Source: Mangrovimonas sp. YM274
GTDB lineage: Bacteria > Bacteroidota > Bacteroidia > Flavobacteriales > Flavobacteriaceae
DNA length: 64,000 bases
Direction of reading: 5' to 3'
NCBI RefSeq assembly: GCF_030908385.1
Contig: NZ_CP133091.1
Location: 1,594,128-1,658,127, forward strand
How positions within the stretch are numbered: position 1 is the stretch's first letter; every line of letters starts with the position of its first letter. A model generated the notes under the pieces. That model was not told the origin of the DNA. It did not search any database and was given only the letters and a program-made list of their open reading frames with translations. Both the position numbers and the translations under genes were made by a program. Shown here piece after piece: positions 56,126 through 64,000 of the stretch.

Positions 56126-56337
56126 TGTAATTGTTTTAAGGCTGTAATGCTTCAAAATTACGTGCTTTTTTTGGACGGCCAAAGGGTATGGTATCTTGAC
56201 TTTGGAAAAGATTCATTTGATAGTGTAAATATCTCCATAATATATTTTTAACATTGCTGTGAGTTTTTTGTCATAAAACAGTTTCAAAAGTAATCTTATG
56301 GTAATCTTTCCTTAATAAGACCCTTAAAAGAGCAATC

Positions 56338-56345
56338 TATTTTTG
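56338..56345 (+). promoter_or_regulatory. possible -7 box of the metallophosphoesterase
   Basis: TATTTTTG matches TAnnTTTG, 27 bases before the ATG at 56373. No clear TTG at the standard distance. Confidence 0.4.
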
Positions 56346-56372
56346 CGGCAAAACAAAATAACAAAAATTAGT

Positions 56373-57734
56373 ATGAAAAAATCAACGGGCCTTGTATTAG
56401 GGGTTTTGGCCATCTCCAATGTATTTACTTCATGTAGTGATGATGATGCGTCTAACGGAACACCGTCCCAAGTAGACAAAACATTTACAATTGCCGTGAT
56501 TCCGGATACACAAAACATGACCGATTTCACGCACCAAACGAGTTACCAAAACAATGAAGGGGTGAATTTCCCTATTGATGCCTATACTCAGTTTTATGAT
56601 ATGATGCAATATGTAAGCAATAATGCGGTGACCCAAGGAGGAGAGATTGCCTTTTTGACTTCGGTTGGGGATATTTGGCAACACCAAACAGAAATTGTAG
56701 ATGCTGAGCACGAAGCAAGAGGCTTTTCGCACGATCCTTATTCCTTGATTTCCTATTCGGGAGAGGTGTTCCCAACAGAGGAAACCCTGAATTTTGAAAT
56801 GCCTTTGGCAAGAGAAGGATATGAAATGGTGGCTCAAACAGGGATTCCTTTTGGAGTTGCTCCAGGAAACCATGATTCGGATGCCATGTGGTCTGAAGCG
56901 TCTTTTGAATCGGATCCAAGTTTAGTAGACCAGATAGGAACTTTAGGAGTGATTCCAGAAATCTTGGGAATGTTGCACATTGGAGGATGGGATAATTTCA
57001 ATGCTGTATTTGGAGAAAACTCTGATTTTTTTAAGAATAAACCATGGTATGTGTCTAGTTTTAATGGAGGGGCCAATTCTGCTCAAACTTTCGAAGGGGC
57101 AGGGTATACGTTTTTGAATATTAGTCTTGAAATGCAGCCTAGTGATGACGTGCTTGCTTGGGCACAATCTGTTATTGATACACACCCAGGACTTCCAACG
57201 ATTATTACCACCCATGATTTCTTGGATGCCAATGGAGAGCGTTTGCCTAACCCAATTGTGGATTTGCCTAGAATTGATCCAGAGTATCACAATTCGGCAG
57301 AAGATGTATTCCAAACCTTGGTAATGCCAAACGATCAAATATTTTTAATTCTGTCTGGACATCACCATGGAAAAGCCATGCGCGTAGACCAAAACAATAG
57401 TGGACATGCCGTGATTCAGGTGTTGGCCGATTATCAGGATAGAGGGCAATCTGTTTTGGATGCTGACCCTACGTTCTTGACTTCACATGGGACACCTTAT
57501 GGAATTGGTGACGGATGGTTGCGTTTAATGAATTTTAACTTTGAGGACGAAACGCCTTTCATTGAAGTGAAAACGTATTCTAGCCATTATCAAAAGTTTT
57601 CAGATGATGTGGCAACTTATTCTGAATGGTATAAAGCTAGTGAAAATCCAGAAGTAAGTGATAGTGAATTCCATGCTTTGGATAGTTATACAATTGAACT
57701 TTCAGATTTTAAAAACAGATTTAGCGTGAACTAA
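56373..57734 (+). CDS. secreted calcineurin-like metallophosphoesterase, lipoprotein
   Basis: Signal and lipobox Cys (NVFTSCSDDDAS). Metallophosphoesterase motifs in order: VIPDTQ, SVGDIWQH, PGNHDS, TTHDF and SGHHHGKA, giving the usual two-metal site. 453 residues. Probable phosphodiesterase or phosphatase on extracellular substrates. The ATG at 56373 gives the proper signal; a TTG frame opens ten codons earlier. Confidence 0.92.
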   Translation: MKKSTGLVLGVLAISNVFTSCSDDDASNGTPSQVDKTFTIAVIPDTQNMTDFTHQTSYQNNEGVNFPIDAYTQFYDMMQYVSNNAVTQGGEIAFLTSVGDIWQHQTEIVDAEHEARGFSHDPYSLISYSGEVFPTEETLNFEMPLAREGYEMVAQTGIPFGVAPGNHDSDAMWSEASFESDPSLVDQIGTLGVIPEILGMLHIGGWDNFNAVFGENSDFFKNKPWYVSSFNGGANSAQTFEGAGYTFLNISLEMQPSDDVLAWAQSVIDTHPGLPTIITTHDFLDANGERLPNPIVDLPRIDPEYHNSAEDVFQTLVMPNDQIFLILSGHHHGKAMRVDQNNSGHAVIQVLADYQDRGQSVLDADPTFLTSHGTPYGIGDGWLRLMNFNFEDETPFIEVKTYSSHYQKFSDDVATYSEWYKASENPEVSDSEFHALDSYTIELSDFKNRFSVN

Positions 57735-57756
57735 ATTTATAAGATTTGATGTTATA

Positions 57757-57787
57757 AAAAAGCCTCCCATATTGGGAGGCTTTTTTT
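57757..57787. terminator. bidirectional terminator
   Basis: AAAAAAGCCTCCCA / TGGGAGGCTTTTTT with a 3-base loop, between convergent genes. Confidence 0.9.
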
Positions 57788-57803
57788 ATTCGTGTCTTCT
57801 CTT

Positions 57804-59369
57804 TTATTGGACAGCCTTATCAGCTACAATACGTTGCTCTTGGTTGACCAATTGCCATGCGGTGTAGAAAACCAAACGTGTTCTTGTCTCCAATAAATCG
57901 TAGGCTATTTTGTCTGGCGTATCTGTTGGTTTATGATAATCGGCATGAGAACCGTTGAAATAAAAAATAGCCGGAACGTTATGTTTGGCGAAGTTGTAAT
58001 GATCTGATCTGTAGTAGAAACGGTTAGGGTCGTTTTCTGCGTTATAGGTGTAATCAATTTCAATTTTGGTGTATTTTTCATTGGTAGCTTCTGAGATTTG
58101 GTGCAATTCCGTACTTAAACGATCAGACCCAATCAAGTACACATAATTTGGGCTATCTGTATGCTTATCATCTACACGGCCAATCATGTCAATATTAAGA
58201 TCGGCAATGGTGTTTTCCAAAGGGAATACAGGATTGAAATCGGTATAATATTTGGAGCCCAATAGGCCTTTTTCTTCACCAGTAACATGTAAAAACAAAA
58301 TGGAGCGTTTTGGTCCTTTTCCTTCTTTCAAGGCCGTTTTAAAGGCTTCGGCAATTTCCAAAAGTGCTACCGTTCCTGAACCGTCATCATCGGCACCGTT
58401 GTAAATTTGTCCTTCCTTAATGCCTTCATGGTCTAAGTGAGAGGAGATTACCAAGATTTCTTCGGGTTTTTCAGATCCTTTAATAAAGGCTAGTACATTC
58501 TCGGAATTGATACTGTTTGAGTTTGTAGTAATACCTATTTTTAAAGGAATTTCAATGGTCTTGGATGCGTTATGGGTAAGAATATTTGGGTACAAATTTT
58601 GAGCTGTTACCGTGTTGATAATAAAGTGAGGGATGTCACTACCATCTCCTTGAACGGCCATGGCTCCATGACTACTTTTCTCTGTTTTCTTTTGGTAGTA
58701 GGAGGAAACGCGATCATAGGATGTGTCATCCATAAAGAGTACTGCTTTGGCTCCTTTGGCAATGGCTACGTCTCTTTTTAAATTTCTAGCCCCTCTACCA
58801 GAAGACCATATGGTGGCTTTGTCTGTTCCTGTAGTTATAAAAGTACCGTCATCATTTTGAGGTTCGCCAGCTTTTATTAGTACAACCTTATCCTTAACAT
58901 CAATGTTGGTATAGCTGGAGTACTTTTCTGTTTCAATACCGTAAGCCACATAAACGATAGATTGCACGTCTATTTGTTGCGTTGAAGGGGCGCCTAAGGA
59001 GGTATAATCCACATATGGGGTCAAGGTTTTGTTGCTTATGGCCAGACTGGTTTGAGGTATTCCTTTTAACTCTAAAGGAACATTTTGAAAGTAGGTGTCC
59101 CCCAAAGGAGAAGGCACTTCCATGTTTCGATATTGATCAGCCAAAAATGCAACAGCTTTTTTCTGTCCTTCGGTTCCGGTTTCCCTTCCCTGAAATTCGT
59201 CGGAAGCATAGGTATATAGTAATTCCTTAAGTTCTTCCGAGGTTATTGTATTGGCATAAACCGTAGGGTCGGTGGTGGTAGGGGTAAGGTTAAAGTGTTC
59301 GTTTTTTTTGGAACTGCTACAGCTAGCAACTACCAAAACAAGGCAGCAAAGGGCGATAAGGTTTTTCAT
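57804..59369 (-). CDS. M28 family metallopeptidase lipoprotein with PA-like insert
   Basis: Two-zinc aminopeptidase-type hydrolase. Lipobox Cys (VVASCSSS) near residue 17. The catalytic domain shows SSHLDHEG, YNGADDDGSGTVALLEIAEA, HVTGEEKGLLGS, DMIGRVD and NGSHADYHKPTD (metal and catalytic residues). Between the N-terminal part and the catalytic core lies an insert of about 190 residues (TSLAISNKTLTPYVDYTSLG; NLKRDVAIAKGAKAVLFMDD) of the PA-domain type. The start at 59369 is better than at 59378. A paralogue without the insert follows at 59478. Confidence 0.92.
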   Translation of the reverse strand: MKNLIALCCLVLVVASCSSSKKNEHFNLTPTTTDPTVYANTITSEELKELLYTYASDEFQGRETGTEGQKKAVAFLADQYRNMEVPSPLGDTYFQNVPLELKGIPQTSLAISNKTLTPYVDYTSLGAPSTQQIDVQSIVYVAYGIETEKYSSYTNIDVKDKVVLIKAGEPQNDDGTFITTGTDKATIWSSGRGARNLKRDVAIAKGAKAVLFMDDTSYDRVSSYYQKKTEKSSHGAMAVQGDGSDIPHFIINTVTAQNLYPNILTHNASKTIEIPLKIGITTNSNSINSENVLAFIKGSEKPEEILVISSHLDHEGIKEGQIYNGADDDGSGTVALLEIAEAFKTALKEGKGPKRSILFLHVTGEEKGLLGSKYYTDFNPVFPLENTIADLNIDMIGRVDDKHTDSPNYVYLIGSDRLSTELHQISEATNEKYTKIEIDYTYNAENDPNRFYYRSDHYNFAKHNVPAIFYFNGSHADYHKPTDTPDKIAYDLLETRTRLVFYTAWQLVNQEQRIVADKAVQ

Positions 59370-59477
59370 TAAGCACAAAATTTAAAGCTATACTGAATTA
59401 AAATTAGAAAAATTATCCTGCGAATGTAATAATTCTGTTAATCAGAGTGGTTTTAAATAAATGGCTTTAACAAAGTT

Positions 59478-60512
59478 TTATTTGTCGTCACGGGAAAGTT
59501 TATGCTTGGAGTTGGCCAAATACCACGCTGTGGTAAAGATTAATTGGGTGCGCTTGGCCAATAGCGGGTAGTTGAGTTTTTCAGCGGTATCCGTGGGTTT
59601 ATGGTAGTCTTCGTGTTCGCCGTTAAAATAAAAAATGACAGGAATACCGGCTAAGGCAAAGTTATATTGATCGGATCTGGAAAAGTATTGATTGGTGTCG
59701 TTTTTGTGATTCAATCGATAATCCAATTCCAATTGTGTAAAAGTAGTATTGGCAGCTTCCGAAATATAGTATAACTCAGTACTCAATCTATCTGCTCCAA
59801 TGACATACACATAATTGGGGGTATGTAGATGGATATCATCAACCCTACCTATCATATCAATATTAAGGTTGGCAATGGTTTTTTTTAGGGGAAGGATGGG
59901 GTGTTCTACATAGAATTTAGACCCTACAAGACCCTCTTCTTCTCCAGTAAGATGAAGAAACAGAATACTCCGTTTAGGGCCATTACCATTTTTTTTTGCT
60001 TCATTAAAAGCTTGGGCCATTTCCATAAGTGCAGCAGTTCCAGAAGCATTGTCGTCGGCACCATTGTAGATTTGTCCATTTTCCATGCCTTCATGATCCA
60101 GGTGGGCGGTAATGATAATGGTTTCCTTGGGGTGCCTGCTACCTTTAATAAAGGCCAAAACATTTTGAGAATTGTTCAAACTATCCACGAAAAATGATTT
60201 AGGTACCGATTGAAAATAGTTTTGGTCGCCTAAGGGAGACGGAATGCCCTGGGCCTGATAATAATTTTTTAGGTAGTTGGCCGCCTCTTTTAACCCGGGT
60301 TCTCCCGTTTTTCTTCCTTGGTATTGGTCTGAGGACAGTTCGTAAACATAGTCCATTAACTCTTGGGAAGTAATGGTACTGGCATATTGTTCTATGGTCT
60401 GGCGGTCTTCAAAAACAATACTGTCTTTAAGATCCTGAATGCGCTCACTATACTTTTTTGTGGCGCAAGACCCAACAATGGAAAGAACAGAAGTGAAAAT
60501 GAAAAGCTTCAT
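59478..60512 (-). CDS. M28 family metallopeptidase lipoprotein, short form
   Basis: 344 residues, paralogue of the neighbour. Lipobox Cys16 (SIVGSCATKK). It keeps every metal-site segment (TAHLDHEGMENGQIYNGAD; HLTGEEEGLVGS; DMIGRVDDIH; NGEHEDYHKPTDT). Where the neighbour carries its PA-type insert, this copy has only about a dozen residues (VPKSFFVDSLNNSQNVLAF). A loss of the insert after tandem duplication is the simplest reading. Confidence 0.92.
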   Translation of the reverse strand: MKLFIFTSVLSIVGSCATKKYSERIQDLKDSIVFEDRQTIEQYASTITSQELMDYVYELSSDQYQGRKTGEPGLKEAANYLKNYYQAQGIPSPLGDQNYFQSVPKSFFVDSLNNSQNVLAFIKGSRHPKETIIITAHLDHEGMENGQIYNGADDNASGTAALMEMAQAFNEAKKNGNGPKRSILFLHLTGEEEGLVGSKFYVEHPILPLKKTIANLNIDMIGRVDDIHLHTPNYVYVIGADRLSTELYYISEAANTTFTQLELDYRLNHKNDTNQYFSRSDQYNFALAGIPVIFYFNGEHEDYHKPTDTAEKLNYPLLAKRTQLIFTTAWYLANSKHKLSRDDK

Positions 60513-60544
60513 TGTACTGTGTTAATTGTCAGTCAAATAAAGCG

Positions 60545-60573
60545 AAAAAAAAAGGAATACCGAAGCATTCCTT
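60545..60573 (-). terminator. intrinsic terminator with UUCG-type loop
   Basis: AAGGAAT / ATTCCTT stem with a loop containing CTTCGG on the minus strand, then a run of nine T. It closes the 61790-60593 unit. Confidence 0.85.
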
Positions 60574-60592
60574 AAAGTTTGTGGGAAGTGAA

Positions 60593-61000
60593 TTATTCAA
60601 ATTCGAGATCTTCAACCTCTTCAATGTCAATTTCTTCAGTATCCAGCTCGATATCTTCTATTTCTAAATCTTCCGCATCAATATCCAGTTCTTCCAAAAT
60701 TTCCTTAGAATTTTCTTCCGATTCTTTGGCGCGTTCCTGCAATTCTTCGGTATTGCCCAGCTCTACGGCATTGAATACGGATTTGTAGGTGGAAATACCC
60801 AAAGTGATAATTGTTAGCAGAAAAATATACTGCACCACTTTTTTGGATTTGTTTTGTTTTTTGGAAACAAAAAAGATGGAAAGCCCTAATAAAAAGGCTA
60901 ATACGGCAGGTATGAATGCAAGGTTTGATAGAGGCGTCAAGGCTAAAATGACGGCCAAAAGACTGGTGGTGAACCCTAAAATAATTAATAGTTTTCTCAT
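60593..61000 (-). CDS. hypothetical membrane protein with acidic C-terminus
   Basis: Not recognised. Three hydrophobic spans in the first 80 residues (LIILGFTTSLLAVILALTPL; FIPAVLAFLLGLSIFFV; YIFLLTIITLGISTY) and a C-terminal tail of about 50 residues made largely of Glu/Asp (EEIDIEEVEDLEFE). The tail may bind cations or a basic partner. Four bases downstream of the DUF3108 gene, so co-transcribed. Confidence 0.75.
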   Translation of the reverse strand: MRKLLIILGFTTSLLAVILALTPLSNLAFIPAVLAFLLGLSIFFVSKKQNKSKKVVQYIFLLTIITLGISTYKSVFNAVELGNTEELQERAKESEENSKEILEELDIDAEDLEIEDIELDTEEIDIEEVEDLEFE

Positions 61001-61004
61001 GCTC

Positions 61005-61790
61005 CTAGTTTTTAAGGCCTGTGGCCGATTTAATTTTTAATTCACCATTACCAACCGCAATCTTAAATTTAGCATATACCGGAATTTTATTGGCATCGGC
61101 GGTTAACCATAGTAAGTTGTCGTTGGTGCCTTTGAGGACATCACTGTTATTAATTGAAATGGCCAGTTTATAGCAGCTTTTTTGCCCGATATTGGTGGCT
61201 ATTGTTTCGGTCCCTAAATATTTGAAATTAACAATGTTTTCTTTGTTGTCAAAAAGTACCTTGAACGATTTTGTTGCACCGCTGGTAAGGCCGGCAAGAT
61301 CCAAGGTGCGCAATTTGTAAAGTGTACTTACCAAATCCCTTGTAGTGTTGCTTATGGACACGGAGGTGTTTTCTTCATTAAAACCTCCGCCTTTCTTTTT
61401 CTTCTTTTTAAGACTTTTTACGGTATGGCTTTTATGGCTGTATTTGTACTGCATAAACTTGTAATAGCCACCTTCATCTATTTCTCTTTTGTATAGATAT
61501 GGCGTTAAGGTTTTTGGGCTTACGTAGCTTTCGTAAAGATCTCTAATCTTAAAGAAATTGTCCCATTTGCTATAGGTGGCAGCTGTACATTTAAGTCGTA
61601 GCAAGGTTGCTTTGGATGTGTTTACAGCACTCGTTTCCATCTTTACTTGAGCCAGTTCTGTTAGGATTCCTGACATGTTATAAGAGGCTGAAAAAATAAG
61701 TGTCTCACCGGCGCCTACAGCATTGTTTTGCGCAAGAGAAAATAGGGAAGCCAAAAGTGAAAAGGCTAGTGTTAAGCAAATTTTGTTCAT
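61005..61790 (-). CDS. DUF3108 domain protein, secreted
   Basis: A signal peptide (LTLAFSLLASLFSLAQ) is followed by a mature DUF3108 domain: GAGETLIFSASYNMSGILTE, TYSKWDNFFKIRDLYESYV, RDLVSTLYKLRTLDLA, and YAKFKIAVGNGELKIKS at the end. Function unknown; probably periplasmic beta-barrel-like. A Lys-rich stretch (KSLKKKKKKGGG) lies in the middle. Confidence 0.85.
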   Translation of the reverse strand: MNKICLTLAFSLLASLFSLAQNNAVGAGETLIFSASYNMSGILTELAQVKMETSAVNTSKATLLRLKCTAATYSKWDNFFKIRDLYESYVSPKTLTPYLYKREIDEGGYYKFMQYKYSHKSHTVKSLKKKKKKGGGFNEENTSVSISNTTRDLVSTLYKLRTLDLAGLTSGATKSFKVLFDNKENIVNFKYLGTETIATNIGQKSCYKLAISINNSDVLKGTNDNLLWLTADANKIPVYAKFKIAVGNGELKIKSATGLKN

Positions 61791-61989
61791 AGGGCTTTGT
61801 TTAAGCTATAAATGGTTTTAACATTTATTATGCCAAATGTATTATTAAGTTTTTAATATGAAAAAGTATTTTTTAAGACCTATGGGATAATTTAAGGTGT
61901 GAACTTAAAAAAGGAGGTTTATAGCGCTAAAATAATTCCTTTTATGGTTAGTTTCCTTTATTTTTGGAGGGCCAACATTATTTTATGCC

Positions 61990-62769
61990 ATGATTACCAC
62001 TATTGCATTTTTGCTACTTTTAGCTTTTGGTGTTTATGCCCTTTCCAAGTTGAAGCGCAAACCGGCCGCCCCCTTTCCAAAACATTGGCATAAACTACTT
62101 ATTGAGCACGTGGAATTTTATGAAGGGCTGCCACCAAAAGAACAACAACGTTTCCAGAAGCGAATGATGGAATTTCTAAGTGAAGTGTATTTGGAAGGTG
62201 TACAAGTAGAACTTGAAGAATTGGATAAAATACTTATAGCCGCCAGTGCCGTGATTCCCGTTTTTGGTTTTCCAGAGTGGCATTATACCAATTTAAGTGG
62301 AGTGTTGCTTTATCCCGATAACTTTAATGAAGATTTTGAGTTTGAAGATAAAAAGGGCAATCGTATAATTGCTGGAGTGGTAGGGACGGGCAGGTTGGAA
62401 AAACAAATGATCCTTTCCAAAAAGGCCTTGCGTCATGGATTTTCAAAAAGTTCATCCAAAACCAATACAGGTATCCATGAGTTTGTGCACCTAATTGATA
62501 AAATGGACGGAGTTACGGACGGCGTCCCAGAACGATTGATACAGCATGCTTATGTGATTCCTTGGTTGAAGATGATTCACAAGGAAATGGAAGCCATTAA
62601 TAGCAATAAATCGGATATTCGAAATTATGGAGGTACCAATGAAGCTGAGTTTTTTGCGGTAGCGTCGGAATATTTTTTTGAAAATCCAGAGCGCATGAAA
62701 AAAAAGCATGCGGAACTTTATAAGATGATGGAGAGTTGCTTTTACAGAGCAGCAATGAAGGCCGATTAG
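61990..62769 (+). CDS. MtfA/M90-family zinc peptidase
   Basis: Membrane span at the N-terminus (TTIAFLLLLAFGVYALSKL), then a cytoplasmic or periplasmic zinc protease domain with HEFVH (TGIHEFVHLIDKMDGV) and the downstream NEAEFFAVASEYFFENPE that supplies the third ligand. 259 residues. E. coli MtfA removes the C-terminus of a glucose regulator; the role here is unknown. The ATG at 61990 begins the hydrophobic span. Confidence 0.9.
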   Translation: MITTIAFLLLLAFGVYALSKLKRKPAAPFPKHWHKLLIEHVEFYEGLPPKEQQRFQKRMMEFLSEVYLEGVQVELEELDKILIAASAVIPVFGFPEWHYTNLSGVLLYPDNFNEDFEFEDKKGNRIIAGVVGTGRLEKQMILSKKALRHGFSKSSSKTNTGIHEFVHLIDKMDGVTDGVPERLIQHAYVIPWLKMIHKEMEAINSNKSDIRNYGGTNEAEFFAVASEYFFENPERMKKKHAELYKMMESCFYRAAMKAD

Positions 62770-62777
62770 TGAAGTGC

Positions 62778-63239
62778 TTAGCCGTGGTGATCTCTTAATT
62801 TTCCATTAATCGTATCTATTTTTATTACATATACCACAGGAACCTCCCCCTTGTAGATTTTGCTGGAAAATTCACTGATAAAATCTACGTCTTTGTGTTC
62901 TTTTCTTAAAATGAGTTCCTTAACACCAAGTGAAAAACTGTGTAATTGGGCTTTGGCATAACTGCCTTTAAGTTCTTCAAACTTGCCGTGCACGAGTATG
63001 GATTTCCATTGGTTTACAGAGGTGACTTCGTCCACCTGTAAGGCCACATCACTATTTTTGCGCATGGCCATTATTTTATGGCCTTCCCCGGAGTAGGCCA
63101 AGATCCAATGGTTCGAGGCATCATAAAAATATGTAATGGGAGCTATAAAGGGTTGGTGGTAATACAAGTACGCCAAATGACCAATGTAGTTCCTTTCAAG
63201 AACCATATAACATTCCTTTTGAGTTAAAGACTTGATCAT
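62778..63239 (-). CDS. pyridoxamine 5'-phosphate oxidase-like flavin-binding protein
   Basis: A 153-residue split-barrel: LTQKECYMVLERNYIGHLAY, FIAPITYFYDASNHWILAYS, GHKIMAMRKNSDVALQVDEV and NQWKSILVHGKFEELKG. This pattern belongs to the flavin-nucleotide-binding PNPOx-like (nitroimidazole-resistance-like) group. Convergent with the MtfA-like gene. Confidence 0.88.
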   Translation of the reverse strand: MIKSLTQKECYMVLERNYIGHLAYLYYHQPFIAPITYFYDASNHWILAYSGEGHKIMAMRKNSDVALQVDEVTSVNQWKSILVHGKFEELKGSYAKAQLHSFSLGVKELILRKEHKDVDFISEFSSKIYKGEVPVVYVIKIDTINGKLRDHHG

Positions 63240-63503
63240 GGCTGTACTGTTAAAATGCTGTTAATGAGTGAAATTACTCATTTTTTTGGAGATAAAACAT
63301 GATAATTGTCATTAAACCTTGTTTTGAATGCTATTGTGAATAGTTTTCATGGAGTGTTTAGGTGGTTTTGAAGAGTCAAGGATGAGAAAGCATGTTTTTA
63401 GAGTCTAAATGTCAGATTTTTAATTGGTTAATACTGATTTTAATCATGGTTTAAATGCGTTATTTTTCTTAAATTTAAGGAAATATACTTAAAGGGCTTG
63501 GCC

Positions 63504-64000
63504 ATGAAATACAATGTATTAATACCGACAGATTTTTCTGATAATGCTTGGAATGCGGCGGTCTATGCAATGAAGTTGATGGCTAAGGAAGAATGTACAT
63601 TTTATTTTTTGAATGCCATGAATGCCAAGATTTCGGCAATGTCCAACATGTCTAAAAAATTCAATGAAGTCTTGAGTGAAAACGCATTCAAGGAATTACG
63701 AAGCTTAAAGGCAATGGCCGAAGCGGCGCAACATGAAAGTAAACACGAATTTGAAATTGTTTTCAGTTCGGAAAATATCAATGGAGCCATTAATGCCTGT
63801 ATCAAAAAATATAATATTAATTTGGTGGTAATGGGGACCAAAGGCGCTACGGGGGCCAAAGAAATCTTTTTTGGTAGCAATACTGTGAGCATGATCTTTA
63901 GGATGTCCTTATGCCCAATGATGGTTATCCCCGAGGATTATCATTTTAAAACTCCTAGGCAAATAGCTTTTCCCACCAACTACATGAGACCCTATCGTGC
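63504..64000 (+). CDS. universal stress protein, C-terminus cut by window edge
   Basis: UspA-fold start: YNVLIPTDFSDNAWNAAVYA, then LVVMGTKGATGAKEIFFGSN, which includes the ATP-binding GxxGAx(9)G(S/T)-like region, and MMVIPEDYHFKTPRQIAF. At least 165 codons are visible and a second Usp domain may begin past FKTPRQIAFPTN. Start at the ATG at 63504; 264 bases separate it from the PNPOx-like gene. Confidence 0.9.
   Translation, partial: MKYNVLIPTDFSDNAWNAAVYAMKLMAKEECTFYFLNAMNAKISAMSNMSKKFNEVLSENAFKELRSLKAMAEAAQHESKHEFEIVFSSENINGAINACIKKYNINLVVMGTKGATGAKEIFFGSNTVSMIFRMSLCPMMVIPEDYHFKTPRQIAFPTNYMRPYR

Noticed and set aside
56430..56919. long frames opposite the metallophosphoesterase
   Set aside because: They lie fully inside a gene with intact metal motifs and show no protein-like pattern.

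Overview
The window comes from a low-GC member of the Bacteroidota, most likely a marine-type Flavobacteriaceae. This is inferred from gene content (DUF4290, DUF493, bacillithiol deacetylase BshB1, a fused ResB-CcsA cytochrome c biogenesis protein, a UbiA-type prenyltransferase next to maf and kdsC, HU, RecQ). It is also supported by promoters of the Bacteroidota type: TTG, 19 bases, TAnnTTTG is seen ahead of both tRNAs and HU. No genus can be named from the sequence alone.

Layout. 1-6.4 kb is an accessory region. It holds the N-terminal part of a SNF2/RapA-like helicase running off the left edge, an 830-base gene-poor stretch with a palindromic repeat, a secreted nitrilase-like lipoprotein, a zinc-ribbon protein, an unknown protein, and a tyrosine recombinase lying directly downstream of tRNA-Met(CAU). 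This looks like one end of an element integrated at the tRNA. 6.6-15.1 kb is housekeeping: aminotransferase IV, YqgE, HU, fmt-recQ-ATPase, DUF493, DUF4290-murA. 15.9-23.9 kb is a run of nine tightly packed minus-strand genes (TetR, AarF/UbiB kinase, DUF2867 epimerase, MscS, SDR, glutathione peroxidase, TspO, SRPBCC, photolyase) that reads as a light or oxidative stress module. 24-29.9 kb carries DUF2911 and a tandem pair of membrane-integrated AraC-type regulators with TolB-like and TPR sensor domains. 29.9-35.2 kb is an operon of a large PIG-L deacetylase, a 36-residue membrane protein, a sodium:solute symporter and a Gfo/Idh/MocA oxidoreductase. 35.4-44.4 kb contains CorA, a small MscS channel, maf-ubiA-kdsC-DUF2520, a truncated haemoglobin and the ResB-CcsA fusion.

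44.5-45.8 kb holds the most intriguing pair: a SatD-family protein and a DUF3307 membrane protein joined by an ATGA overlap. By reading motifs I infer that SatD has a nucleotide-cyclase/GGDEF-like palm core fused to a helix-turn-helix. DUF3307 has four pairs of His/Asp residues spaced i/i+4 in its N-terminal hydrophobic half. A 21-base direct repeat sits immediately upstream. The pair looks like a self-regulated cyclase-like sensor plus membrane effector; this is inference, not established.

45.9-49.3 kb holds mscL, a second glutathione peroxidase, a trans-sulfuration enzyme, bshB1 and tRNA-His, a thiol-centred group. 49.4-54.7 kb is a signalling cluster: receiver protein, giant propeller-type histidine kinase, and receiver-adenylate/guanylate cyclase. 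55-64 kb contains an aldo/keto reductase, a secreted metallophosphoesterase, two paralogous M28 peptidase lipoproteins, a DUF3108 protein, an MtfA-like peptidase, a flavin-nucleotide-binding protein and the start of a universal stress protein cut by the right edge.
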